Source: Flavobacteriales bacterium
GTDB taxonomy: Bacteria > Bacteroidota > Bacteroidia > Flavobacteriales_D > Sanyastnellaceae
Direction of reading: 5' to 3'
DNA length: 64,000 bases
NCBI GenBank assembly: GCA_015665315.1
Contig: JADFAK010000005.1
Coordinates: 1-64,000 of the forward strand
Each line of letters begins with the position of its first letter. Position 1 is the first letter of the stretch. The translations under genes were made by a program, and so were the position numbers. This document shows, in pieces, positions 53,421 through 61,584 of this stretch. A model generated the notes under the pieces. That model did no database searches. It had not been told where the DNA came from and was given only the letters and a program-made list of their open reading frames with translations.

Positions 53421-54386
53421 CTACCTTTCTTTGATAGTATTGAACGCGCGCTCGACGATTGGGTAAACAGCAACGGCCATTTTGTTAACCGTATCCAATA
53501 GCGGATTCACTTCAACGACCTCAAAACAGCACACTTTAGGGTCTACCAAGAGAACGTCAAGAAGTTGCTCAACCTCGTTCACTTCAAATCCATGAGGAAC
53601 AGGGGTTCCCGTTCCTACTGATATAGATGTGTCCAATGAATCAACATCGAAAGAAACATAGATTAAATCGCAGGCCTCAAGGTATTTGAGCGTTTCCAAT
53701 CCAATATATTTAGCCGATTGCGACCGGAGCTCGTCAACACTAAATTTCTTTATGTTGAACTTTTCACAAATTCGATCTTCCTCTTTTTCAGTATCCCTCA
53801 CACCAATGAACACGATGTCTTCAGGAAGTACTTTTGGCGAAGGACCGCCGGTATTCTTAAGACTTTCCCAACCAGCGACTGCTTCTTTTGCAGGCTCCTT
53901 CTTGGCCATTTCCATATTGTCATACCCGATAGCTGTTGCCAGCGGCATTCCATGGACATTGCCAGAAGGTGATGTATAAGGAGAGTGAAGATCTGCGTGA
54001 GCGTCAATCCAAACCACTCCGAGTCGTTTGCTAGGGTGTGCCGACTTAATACCAGCAATCGTGGCACCCGCCGAACTATGGTCCCCTGCAATGATAAAAG
54101 GAAAGTCGTTTTTCGAAAAAGTAGACTTCAGCTGAGTGCAAATACGCTCATACATTCTCGAAATTCCAGCAATGTACTTCGCATTGTTGGTCGGGCTAGG
54201 AAGCAGTAAGAGGTCATTCTCTGTCTCAATTTGAACACGACCTGGTTCACGAAAAATGGAATTTTCACTTTCCAAAGATGCGATTTGCAAACTTCGACTC
54301 CCAAGACTTGCCCCCCGTGTACCTGCACCGAGTTCGGAATTAACTTCTATGATTGTGATCAATTGTCCTACAATTTTGAAGAACAA
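53421..54386 (-). CDS. rocF: Arginase
   Basis: 321 residues of the ureohydrolase fold. The manganese motifs GDHSS (IIAGDHSSAGATIAG), WIDAHADLHSP and SFDVDSLDTS are all present, with the C-terminal EVVEVNPLLD. The N-terminal ELGAGTRGASLG is characteristic of the arginase branch. It cleaves arginine to ornithine and urea. First gene of the leftward operon with CtlX and argS. Together with the cyanophycin cluster at 25-29 kb it could use the Arg freed from the polymer. Confidence 0.93.
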   Translation of the reverse strand: MFFKIVGQLITIIEVNSELGAGTRGASLGSRSLQIASLESENSIFREPGRVQIETENDLLLLPSPTNNAKYIAGISRMYERICTQLKSTFSKNDFPFIIAGDHSSAGATIAGIKSAHPSKRLGVVWIDAHADLHSPYTSPSGNVHGMPLATAIGYDNMEMAKKEPAKEAVAGWESLKNTGGPSPKVLPEDIVFIGVRDTEKEEDRICEKFNIKKFSVDELRSQSAKYIGLETLKYLEACDLIYVSFDVDSLDTSISVGTGTPVPHGFEVNEVEQLLDVLLVDPKVCCFEVVEVNPLLDTVNKMAVAVYPIVERAFNTIKER

Positions 54387-54643
54387 AAGTAAGTCTTTTG
54401 CGAACGAATGAAAACGAATGCTGCAATTATTGGATTTTTAGCCTAAAAAGGTGGCCACGGAGTAAGAGGTCGGCCAATAAATTCAGCAATATCAAGTAAG
54501 TGAAAGACAAAAATATCGAAATAGGAGTTTTCAAGGGAGTTGGTGGTGAAAACTTTAATGTACTACCTCGCTTATCCCTAGATAATTATGCCAATTTTGA
54601 CAATATCGACACAGCCACTTTTACAAATAGATCTCTAAGACCT

Positions 54644-55402
54644 ATGTCTAACGTTACAACCGCCCTTTTTGCATTGTTCGGAATTTTACTATTTTCTTCC
54701 TGTTCACCGAATGCTGAAGAGAAGAAATTCTCCGAAGGAACAATTATTTACGATGTTACTTTTCCGTTTCAACAAAATGACATCCTCGTAAATTTATACC
54801 CGTCTGAAATGATCATGGACTTTAAAGACGACAAGGTCAGAATGTCCATGCAGTCGCTCGGTGGTCTCGTGGCTACGGAATTTGTCGTCGACAATGGCAC
54901 GCATGAATTTAGCCAAATCCTTCGCGCTCTGAAAGAAAGACATTTCATGAGCTTGAACGAGACGGAGGTAGGGGAGATGGTTAACAGCATGCCCAAAATG
55001 ATTTTGACACCTACCAATGAAACAGATACGCTTGCCGGTTATTTGTGTAAAAAGACAATCGCTATTTTCGACTCAGACTCAGTCCCTCCGATCGAACTTT
55101 GGCATACCGATCAAATTGATCTGACAAATCCCAATTGGTGCAATCAGTTTTACGAATCTAAAGATGTACTACTCGGGTATGAAATTGAACAATACGGAAT
55201 GCGGATGCGTCTGCGAGCCAGAAGCGCTATGCCAACCGATGTGCCTGATTCTCGATTTGCTCTGCCCGAAGGTTATTCCAAGTTAGACTACCTCGGTATG
55301 CGCGCACATGTCAAAGAATTGTTAGGCCAGTTTCAGAAAAAAGAGGATGATTCCACTGAAATTGAAGGTATTCCCAGTGAAGGACAGCAAATTGTAGAAT
55401 AA
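54644..55402 (+). CDS. Putative lipoprotein, DUF4412-like
   Basis: 252 residues from the Met of MSNVTTALFALFGILLFSSCS, a lipoprotein signal (Cys20). The ORF opens at 54500 but the first 48 codons look non-coding. The mature part (EGTIIYDVTFPFQ, EMIMDFKDDKVRMSMQS, GYLCKKTIAIFD, PPIELWHTDQID, LGYEIEQYGMRMRLRA) follows the beta-rich GLPGLI/DUF4412-like pattern of exported Bacteroidota proteins. Function not known. One 18-bp repeat lies 14 bp after the stop. Confidence 0.65.
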   Translation: MSNVTTALFALFGILLFSSCSPNAEEKKFSEGTIIYDVTFPFQQNDILVNLYPSEMIMDFKDDKVRMSMQSLGGLVATEFVVDNGTHEFSQILRALKERHFMSLNETEVGEMVNSMPKMILTPTNETDTLAGYLCKKTIAIFDSDSVPPIELWHTDQIDLTNPNWCNQFYESKDVLLGYEIEQYGMRMRLRARSAMPTDVPDSRFALPEGYSKLDYLGMRAHVKELLGQFQKKEDDSTEIEGIPSEGQQIVE

Positions 55403-55416
55403 AGGTGCTATTATTC

Positions 55417-55434
55417 TAGCACAAGGCAAATGAT
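55417..55434 (+). repeat. Dispersed 18-bp repeat, copy B
   Basis: TAGCACAAGGCAAATGAT, identical to 46944-46961, directly between the lipoprotein stop and the stop of the leftward gene at 55436. Confidence 0.75.
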
Positions 55435-55435
55435 T

Positions 55436-55846
55436 CTATTTGCACTTTTCATCAAAACTCAACTCGATATCCATTAAGGCATACTCGAAATCTTCGCTTA
55501 GCATTTGCTCCCTCGTAAGCGAATCACTTTGAAAGTAGATGCCATTGACTTTTCCTTGAGCTTTGTAACCCGCTTTCAGACAATTAGTCTTGGCCGAAAA
55601 TGAATCGGTTGTTTTATCGTTTAGATAGAAGTCGATACCGAGAGTATAGGTGCAATCTTTGTCCGTGTCATTGACAACCTTGAGAAAAATCGCTACATCC
55701 GAACCTCCGTCATCGCGCTTAGCTTTGCCCGTCTTTGTGTAGAATTTAACCCCTTGATCTTCAAATTGCAGAGTGTATTTCTTCTGAGCTTGAGCCGTGA
55801 ACGTGAAGCCCAAAAGCAAACTACTTATTATTATAAGCGCTCTCAT
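55436..55846 (-). CDS. Small secreted protein, unknown
   Basis: 136 residues with a signal peptide (MRALIIISSLLLGFTFTAQA). The rest is a beta-rich domain (KYTLQFEDQGVKFYTKTGKAKRDDGGSDVAIFLKVVNDTDKDCTYTLGIDFYLN) with Cys residues at about 68, 90 and 135. The pattern resembles an Ig-like fold, but no family is recognised. It overlaps the upstream lipoprotein gene by 26 bp and is probably coexpressed. No sorting signal for T9SS. Confidence 0.65.
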   Translation of the reverse strand: MRALIIISSLLLGFTFTAQAQKKYTLQFEDQGVKFYTKTGKAKRDDGGSDVAIFLKVVNDTDKDCTYTLGIDFYLNDKTTDSFSAKTNCLKAGYKAQGKVNGIYFQSDSLTREQMLSEDFEYALMDIELSFDEKCK

Positions 55847-56498
55847 ATTGTTTTAATATTTTGATGTTGTCAAAATCGATCACTCCTCCCATTCGGTCTG
55901 TTCCAATAAATCGCTCATTGATAAACCTAAAATCGTTGTAGTTCTCCGATGTTATGGCATAAACCATTTGAATGCCATGCCCATTGTACTGGGTGTTGAC
56001 CGAGTCCCATTCCATCGTTAAACGGGTAAATGTCCCATTTATTTGTCCTTCATACGTTTCTGGAGAACCTTCAAAATGATCTTCAAAATCGACGGTGAAG
56101 TCGCCTTCGAAAAAGGCGATATAAGCCATGGTCGTATCCAATTGAACACCTGGTGATACATAGTCCAGCCTGATGTTCTGACCGTAATTCTTCAATCCCT
56201 TCCTTCCCCAGTCAGATAGCGTTTCGATCATCGTCACTCGCTCTTCATCAGTTTTGAAAATGCCGGGAAAAGCCATGTCTACGTACGTTTCATAATCCTG
56301 ACCATTCAGCGAGCTGAAGTAAACTTGTAGGTTGCTATCTATCGCCTTGTACACCTCTTCACTAGCTTTGGGTAATTCGTAGACTTCCCCAATATTTTCA
56401 CCGGGAGTTGTAGATGGATGACTCAATTTCTTTTCATCACATCCGTTGCATGCGAATAGAATTAGCAAGGGGAATAGGTAAATCAGCGTTTTCTTCAT
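55821..56498 (-). CDS. Putative lipoprotein, unknown
   Basis: 225 residues from the Met of MKKTLIYLFPLLILFACNGC, a lipoprotein signal. A six-residue extension is possible. The mature part contains AIDSNLQVYFSSLNGQDYETYVDMAFPGIFKTDEERVTMIETLSDWGRKG, a pattern reminiscent of SnoaL/NTF2-like small folds, but this is uncertain. The gene overlaps the following small secreted-protein gene by 26 bp; overlap of this size supports coupled translation. Function unknown. Confidence 0.65.
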   Translation of the reverse strand: MKKTLIYLFPLLILFACNGCDEKKLSHPSTTPGENIGEVYELPKASEEVYKAIDSNLQVYFSSLNGQDYETYVDMAFPGIFKTDEERVTMIETLSDWGRKGLKNYGQNIRLDYVSPGVQLDTTMAYIAFFEGDFTVDFEDHFEGSPETYEGQINGTFTRLTMEWDSVNTQYNGHGIQMVYAITSENYNDFRFINERFIGTDRMGGVIDFDNIKILKQYESAYNNK

Positions 56499-56871
56499 GG
56501 TGTTTGTTTGATGCAAAAATATACTTTCTGGGGAAATTCAACACTTTATCTAATGTGTTGATTCTGATAATATTGACACCACAACGGATCGGCTATTCGT
56601 CAACAAGTGCACGGACGAAATCAGAATCCCGAGAAAAAATTATCTGTCGGATAAATCTTATAGTGGCCAAATGGTGCAACAATTCTAAAGGGAAGTCAGT
56701 ATAACAGAAAAGAGCAGTATTAACGACAACTACCCAAAAGAACTACTACTATAGTTTAGCTTGGTTTAGGAAAACGTGGCATCAAGCTGAGAACTTGCGC
56801 CGCGTTTTTCTTTTTCCTTTTGAACCTATTTCAGTTTGAGGTGTACGGTGCCATGAAAACATCTAATTCTC
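56499..56871. other. 373-bp gap with an orphan rightward terminator
   Basis: No ORF was found that looks coding. It should contain the promoter of the leftward lipoprotein pair and that of the RnfD-like gene. A rightward hairpin with a T-tract near 56771-56808 ends a transcript that matches no known gene. Confidence 0.45.
56771..56817 (+). terminator. Orphan terminator-like hairpin
   Basis: AAAACGTGGC (56771-56780) pairs with GCCGCGTTTT (56799-56808, one G-T pair), followed by a T-rich tract. No + strand gene lies directly upstream, so it could end a small RNA or an antisense transcript. Confidence 0.5.
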
Positions 56872-57699
56872 ATGGCTCAAACTGCATCTTTCCCCCAAAC
56901 AATCAGTTCAACTGTCAGGTCTCTTGATCCAAGAGATTTTCAGATTTTCTTTCTTTCAATCTTTCTTTGTTACGGTATTTATGCCCTTGATTGGGGAGCC
57001 GAATGGTCCAAGTATACGACTTTGATTGGCGTTTCACTGATGGTCCAGCTTTTGGGGGAATGGATTGTTGGCAATCAGCAATCGTCCTGGAAAAGTGCTG
57101 TCATTACCGGACTTGGTCTGTGCCTCCTTCTCAAAAGCAGTGAACTATGGGTTCTAGCCTTGGCTGCTACAATTGCCATAGCCGGAAAATTTCTGATTCG
57201 ATACAAAGGGAAACATGTCTTTAACCCCGGAAACCTTGGGATCATAGCTGTTTTACTACTCACCGATGTTGCCTGGATCTCTCCAGGACAATGGGGGAGT
57301 GGATTCATGCTTCTTTTCTTCTTTGGTGCCGCTGCAACAATGGTGTTGCTCAAAGTTGGAAGGATCGATACATGTCTTTCTTTTCTGATCACTTTCGCGG
57401 CCCTAGAATTTTCACGAACGGTACTATACCTCGGCTGGGGACCAGATGTGTTCTTCCACAAAATGTGCAATGGTAGCTTTCTTCTCTTCACGTTTTTCAT
57501 GATTACCGACCCCGTCACTACGCCCAGTGATGGCAAAGCGCGGATTATTTGGTCTGTGCTAATTGGTGTACTTGCCTTTGTGCTCTCGCATTGGCTGTAC
57601 ATCCACGCTGCTCCTATATGGGCGCTCATTATCGCCGCGCCTTTAACTGCGCTACTTGATAGAAAATTCAAGCACTCACTTTTTCAATGGAATCGATAA
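56872..57699 (+). CDS. RnfD/NqrB-like membrane protein
   Basis: 275 residues with about nine hydrophobic helices. KHVFNPGNLGIIAVLLLTDVAWISPGQWGSG (the NP.N motif) and NGSFLLFTFFMITDPVTTPSDGKARIIW are the hallmark of the RnfD/NqrB family, where this loop carries a covalently bound FMN in redox pumps. The conserved S/TGAT flavinylation Thr is replaced (NGSF), so covalent FMN may be missing or on Ser. It is shorter than true RnfD and no other Rnf/Nqr subunits are near. The next gene starts 12 bp later and encodes a DUF2330 protein, with which it probably forms a unit. Confidence 0.82.
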   Translation: MAQTASFPQTISSTVRSLDPRDFQIFFLSIFLCYGIYALDWGAEWSKYTTLIGVSLMVQLLGEWIVGNQQSSWKSAVITGLGLCLLLKSSELWVLALAATIAIAGKFLIRYKGKHVFNPGNLGIIAVLLLTDVAWISPGQWGSGFMLLFFFGAAATMVLLKVGRIDTCLSFLITFAALEFSRTVLYLGWGPDVFFHKMCNGSFLLFTFFMITDPVTTPSDGKARIIWSVLIGVLAFVLSHWLYIHAAPIWALIIAAPLTALLDRKFKHSLFQWNR

Positions 57700-57711
57700 A
57701 TACATAATACT

Positions 57712-59154
57712 ATGAATATGAAAAAAGGATGGGCCATCTTCTTCATGGTCCTTATTGCAATGACCCCAGCAATGCCAACTTTAGGTTTCTGTGGGTTCTA
57801 CGTCGCCAAAGCAGACGCGAATCTCTTCAATGATAAATCCGAGGTAATCCTCGTTCGTGATGGAAACAATACGACCATTACGATGAGCAATGACTTCCAA
57901 GGTGACGTTAGTGAGTTTGCCATGGTAGTCCCCGTGCCAGTTGTACTCCGTAGAGATCAAATCCGTATTGCCGACCCCGGACTCTTCGCCAAACTGGACA
58001 CTTATTCATCACCAAGATTGGTTGAATACTACGATCCTATGCCCTGTATGCCTGAGTACAACTATCGAATGATGGAATCGGATATGGAGATAAACTTGTC
58101 ATCAGTGATGGTGTTTGACGCAGTGGCCGAATCTGCCAAGGACCTCGGAGTGTCCATCGAAGCTCAATATGACGTTGGAGAATATGATATCCTCATTCTA
58201 TCAGCCAAAGAATCTACTGGTCTGCAAAAATGGCTCACGCAGAACGGCTACAAAATCCCAGCCCAGGCCAATGAGGTACTTGCTCCCTACATCAAAGATC
58301 AGATGAAGTTCTTTGTCGTCAAAGTAGATGTAGAGCAAAGAGGTCAGTTCTCAAGCGATCGACTGAATCCCATTCAAATTTCATTCGAAAGCGACAGGTT
58401 TATGCTTCCAATCCGACTGGGAATGGCAAACTCACAGGGAACTCAAGATATGATTGTCTACGCTTTCACAAAAGAAGGGAGGGTCGAATGTGCAAATTAT
58501 AGAACCGTTAAAATCCCAACGGATAGGAATATCCCTACCATCGTCCAGCCACGTTTTGGTCAGTTTTACAAAGATCTTTTCGACAAAGCCTATAAGAACG
58601 AAGGACGCAATGCGATCTTTCTAGAGTATGCGTGGAATGTGAGTCCAACCTGGGGCGTAAAATGCGATCCTTGCAATGGGCCCCCTCCAATTGTACAAGA
58701 GATGAACAATGCTGGCGTAAGTTGGATGACCGGGAATTCGGGTCAAGTGTTTTTTACCAGACTTCACGTTAGATATTCAAGAGACAAGTTTCCTCAAGAC
58801 CTCATGTTTCAAGTCACCCCAAACAAAGAACATTTTCAATGCCGGTATGTCATGAACCACGCGGCACAAGGTGATATGAGTTGCGACGAAGGACAGCGAT
58901 ACTTGAAAGAATTGGAGTCGAGGAGAAAAATGGAAATGGACGAGTTGAGTGCGCTGACCGGTTGGGACAGCCCTCTTCAGAAGAATTATATCCAAGAGTT
59001 TTCGAATCAGATAAAAGGAGACGTCATGACAACAATTGATCCTTCATCTGCCTGGAGTATTATCAAAGGGATATTCGTGATACTTCTAACCCTGGCGCTT
59101 TTTTCCAGCGCTTGGTGGGTATTCGAACATAAAAGAGCCTCAGACCTAGAATAG
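57712..59154 (+). CDS. DUF2330 exported membrane-anchored protein
   Basis: 480 residues; Met3 (57718) is an alternative start. The signal peptide MKKGWAIFFMVLIAMTPAMPTLGFC is followed by the DUF2330 pattern GFYVAKADANLFNDKSEVILVRDGNNTTITMSNDFQGDVSEFAMVVPVPVV, and LGVSIEAQYDVGEYDILILSA and RYVMNHAAQGDMSC later. Cys residues (for example CDPC near 322) could bind metal or form disulfides. A C-terminal helix (SIIKGIFVILLTLALFSSAWWVF) anchors it, with the body outside the cytoplasm. Function is not known. It pairs with an RnfD-like protein. Confidence 0.82.
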   Translation: MNMKKGWAIFFMVLIAMTPAMPTLGFCGFYVAKADANLFNDKSEVILVRDGNNTTITMSNDFQGDVSEFAMVVPVPVVLRRDQIRIADPGLFAKLDTYSSPRLVEYYDPMPCMPEYNYRMMESDMEINLSSVMVFDAVAESAKDLGVSIEAQYDVGEYDILILSAKESTGLQKWLTQNGYKIPAQANEVLAPYIKDQMKFFVVKVDVEQRGQFSSDRLNPIQISFESDRFMLPIRLGMANSQGTQDMIVYAFTKEGRVECANYRTVKIPTDRNIPTIVQPRFGQFYKDLFDKAYKNEGRNAIFLEYAWNVSPTWGVKCDPCNGPPPIVQEMNNAGVSWMTGNSGQVFFTRLHVRYSRDKFPQDLMFQVTPNKEHFQCRYVMNHAAQGDMSCDEGQRYLKELESRRKMEMDELSALTGWDSPLQKNYIQEFSNQIKGDVMTTIDPSSAWSIIKGIFVILLTLALFSSAWWVFEHKRASDLE

Positions 59155-59161
59155 TTATGAG

Positions 59162-59205
59162 AACACCTCCTTTTTGCTGGTAAACTTGGCGGAATAGGAG
59201 GTGTT
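59162..59205 (+). terminator. Terminator after the DUF2330 gene
   Basis: AACACCTCC (59162-59170) pairs with GGAGGTGTT (59197-59205); the loop is 26 bases and a short T-run follows. Confidence 0.7.
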
Positions 59206-59282
59206 TTCCTACAAGGTAATTAACCTAGCGCCTACTAACTATCGATGCTTGCTCTCGTTAACAACATAAGATAATAAGAGCA

Positions 59283-59660
59283 ATGAAGTTAAAAGCTATT
59301 ACCCGCAACCTAGTAACGTTCAGCTTCAGTGCAGTCCTTCTAGTTTCATGTTACGATGAAACAAAAGACCTAGCACGATTCTATGATTCAGAAATGACTT
59401 ATAGTGAGCGCCAAACGTATTCGTATTACGATTGGAACGAAACGAAAAATGTTAGTCTCGAGATTAAAACACCAGAAGATGGATTAATAAAAGTCCGCGC
59501 TCTAAACGGCGAAATTCTCTTTCAAGGATACCTGGTGGATGGAGTACTTTCTGAACTCACACTGTCGGTTCCGATTGAAATCGACCAAATCTTGATCGAG
59601 TACAAGGATCAAATTGAAAATGTGAGTTGTGGCGCACGAAAAATCAGATTTGCGTTCTAG
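59283..59660 (+). CDS. Small lipoprotein, unknown
   Basis: 125 residues. MKLKAITRNLVTFSFSAVLLVSCYDE is a lipoprotein signal (Cys23). The mature part is beta-rich (KNVSLEIKTPEDGLIKVRALNGEILFQGYLVDGVLSELTLSVPIEIDQILIEYKDQ), which fits a carboxypeptidase-regulatory- or Ig-like sandwich. It lacks recognised motifs. It is closed by a strong bidirectional terminator shared with the gap gene. Confidence 0.65.
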   Translation: MKLKAITRNLVTFSFSAVLLVSCYDETKDLARFYDSEMTYSERQTYSYYDWNETKNVSLEIKTPEDGLIKVRALNGEILFQGYLVDGVLSELTLSVPIEIDQILIEYKDQIENVSCGARKIRFAF

Positions 59661-59694
59661 CAGAAAGCTGCACACAAAAAAATGTAGGATACAA

Positions 59695-59724
59695 AAAAGG
59701 GTCGGCTAATACCGACCCTTTTTG
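59695..59724. terminator. Bidirectional terminator between lipoprotein and gap genes
   Basis: AAAAAGGGTCGG, loop CTAATA, CCGACCCTTTTT: perfect 12-bp stem with A and T runs on both sides, between convergent genes. Confidence 0.92.
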
Positions 59725-59740
59725 CTGAATAGTAATATCT

Positions 59741-61204
59741 CTAGTAATAGATGTTACGACGAACTTTGGCAACATATTTGGCCAATCGAATAACCTGCTT
59801 GGTGTATCCGAATTCATTGTCGTACCAAACATAAAGTACGATGCTCTTGTTGTCAGGTCCAACAATTGTAGCCGGACTGTCAAACACCGAACAACATTCA
59901 TTTCCAATTATGTCGTTAGAAACCAACTCGTTGTTGATAGAATAGAAGATCTGGTTCACCAAATCACCTCCCAAAGCCGCATCCTTCATAATGCCCTGAA
60001 CTTCCTCAACTGTAGTAGTTCGATCAAGCTGCAAGTGCATAATGGCCAAAGAACCATTCGGTGTAGGAACACGAACTGCATTGGCAGAAAGCTTATTGGC
60101 TAGCGCAGGTATAACCTTTGTTACCGCTTTCCCTGCACCAGTGCTTGTGATGACCATATTGATGGCTGCTGATCGACCACGACGTGGGCCTTTGTGCATG
60201 TTATCCAACAAGTTTTGATCGTTGGTATAAGCATGGATGGTTTCGATATGCCCTTTATCGATCCCCATTTTATCGTGAATCACTTTTAGTACAGGACTAA
60301 TCGCGTTTGTCGTACAACTTGCTGCCGAGAAAATATCAGTACCATCTAGGTCAAGCTCCTTGTGGTTAATTCCGTACACAATATTTGGAATGCCAGCTCC
60401 CGGAGCAGTAAGGATGACTTTGCTTATCCCTTTTGCCGATAAATGCTGCGAGAGTGCTTCTTTGTCTTTATATATCCCCGTATTGTCGATGAGTAGGGCG
60501 TTTTCAATGCCGTACTCCGTGTAATCTATTGTGCTCGGATCTGAAGAAGAAATGAACTGTACACGCTGACCATTGATAATCAAGCAAGAATTCGGAACAT
60601 CAACCTCTATCGTACCAGCAAAACGACCGTGAACTGAGTCATTTTCGAACAAGGAAGCCCGCTTGGCCAAGGTTTTTTCGTCTAATCCTCTGGCAACAAT
60701 ACCACGCAACCTAAGCTGTTGACCTTTACCAGCTTGCTTGATCAATTCGCGCGCTGCCAATCGACCAATTCGGCCAAAACCATAGAGAACAACATCTCTT
60801 GGCTCTATATTATCGCCGTCTGTCGAGGTAAACTGACCTAACTTCGAGTCCAAGAAAGAACGCATCGAATCTTGATTCTCTCTCTCTAGCAACCACTCAT
60901 TGGCAAGTTTACCAATGTCGATTTTAGAAGGAGCTAGATTCATATTGAGGATCTCTCGTGCTAAATCAGCACAATCGAACACACTCACAGGTTTTCCAAC
61001 AACATCGCCCGCATATCGGTGCAAACGAAGAATATCTGTAATGCTGCAATCGACCAGGTGATTGCGAAATAATACAAGCTCAATTGACTTTTCAAATTGC
61101 AACTTGCCTATTGAGTTTTGAAGATCAATAACAGCGCGTTCTTGGTTAACATAAGCATCTAATTCATTGCTATACGTTTGAGCGCGTTTGCTTAAAACTG
61201 ACAT
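59741..61204 (-). CDS. gap: Glyceraldehyde-3-phosphate dehydrogenase, long form
   Basis: 487 residues from the Met of MSVLSKRAQTYSNELDAYVNQ. The ORF opens at 61276, but the near-perfect promoter (61247-61277) lies inside that stretch and rules it out. An extra ~130-residue helical N-terminal region precedes the NAD-binding domain (VVLYGFGRIGRLAARELI near 140). The catalytic Cys is in FSAASCTTNAISPVLK, and the catalytic domain ends with YVWYDNEFGYTKQVIRLAKYV. This long form is common in Bacteroidota. It catalyses the glycolytic/gluconeogenic step between glyceraldehyde 3-phosphate and 1,3-bisphosphoglycerate. Confidence 0.95.
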   Translation of the reverse strand: MSVLSKRAQTYSNELDAYVNQERAVIDLQNSIGKLQFEKSIELVLFRNHLVDCSITDILRLHRYAGDVVGKPVSVFDCADLAREILNMNLAPSKIDIGKLANEWLLERENQDSMRSFLDSKLGQFTSTDGDNIEPRDVVLYGFGRIGRLAARELIKQAGKGQQLRLRGIVARGLDEKTLAKRASLFENDSVHGRFAGTIEVDVPNSCLIINGQRVQFISSSDPSTIDYTEYGIENALLIDNTGIYKDKEALSQHLSAKGISKVILTAPGAGIPNIVYGINHKELDLDGTDIFSAASCTTNAISPVLKVIHDKMGIDKGHIETIHAYTNDQNLLDNMHKGPRRGRSAAINMVITSTGAGKAVTKVIPALANKLSANAVRVPTPNGSLAIMHLQLDRTTTVEEVQGIMKDAALGGDLVNQIFYSINNELVSNDIIGNECCSVFDSPATIVGPDNKSIVLYVWYDNEFGYTKQVIRLAKYVAKVRRNIYY

Positions 61205-61246
61205 AGAGGATAGATTGAAGTGTGTATTGGTTCTCAAATTTTGCCG

Positions 61247-61277
61247 CAAAAGTAATTTACTCATCGTGTGTACCAAA
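61247..61277 (-). promoter_or_regulatory. Consensus promoter of the gap gene
   Basis: On the minus strand TTTG (61277-61274), 19 bp, then TACTTTTG (61254-61247). This is the full Bacteroidota TTTG-N19-TAnnTTTG consensus, about 43 bp before the gap ATG. Confidence 0.85.
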
Positions 61278-61554
61278 GACTTTTTGGATTAAGTTGTCAC
61301 GCATGATGAACAAAATCGCCTTTAAAAATTAAGGAGTTGTGAAAATTTGAGCAATACCAAACGCTTCACTTGATACTGTTTGAAATACAATAAGTTAGAA
61401 TGTTTTTGGTTCAATTTTTTGAACCGACCTGAATGGATAAATTAGAGAAGAATACCTATAGGATCAATGGATTATTAGCAAGTTTGAGTGCTTGATTGAT
61501 TCTAAAACGGGTACACTACACGTCATAAGAGAAGATTAAGCTTCTATCGAGATC
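61278..61554. other. Spacer between gap promoter and CocE gene
   Basis: AT-rich spacer with no ORF, tRNA or repeat that I can support. Confidence 0.4.
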
Positions 61555-61580
61555 GAAGGTCTTCCGAAAGGGAGACCTTC
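61555..61580. repeat. Hairpin after the CocE gene
   Basis: GAAGGTCTTCC, loop GAAA, GGGAGACCTTC. The T-run follows on the + strand, opposite to the neighbouring leftward gene, so it is not an ordinary terminator for that gene. It may still slow or protect its mRNA 3' end. Confidence 0.5.
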
Positions 61581-61584
61581 ATTT

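Noticed and set aside
54500-54643. N-terminal extension of the lipoprotein gene from a GTG at 54500
   Set aside because: It would bury the lipoprotein signal peptide, which begins cleanly at 54644.
61555-61580. Terminator for the CocE-type gene
   Set aside because: The hairpin is good, but the T-run is on the opposite strand from the gene it follows, so only a hairpin is listed.
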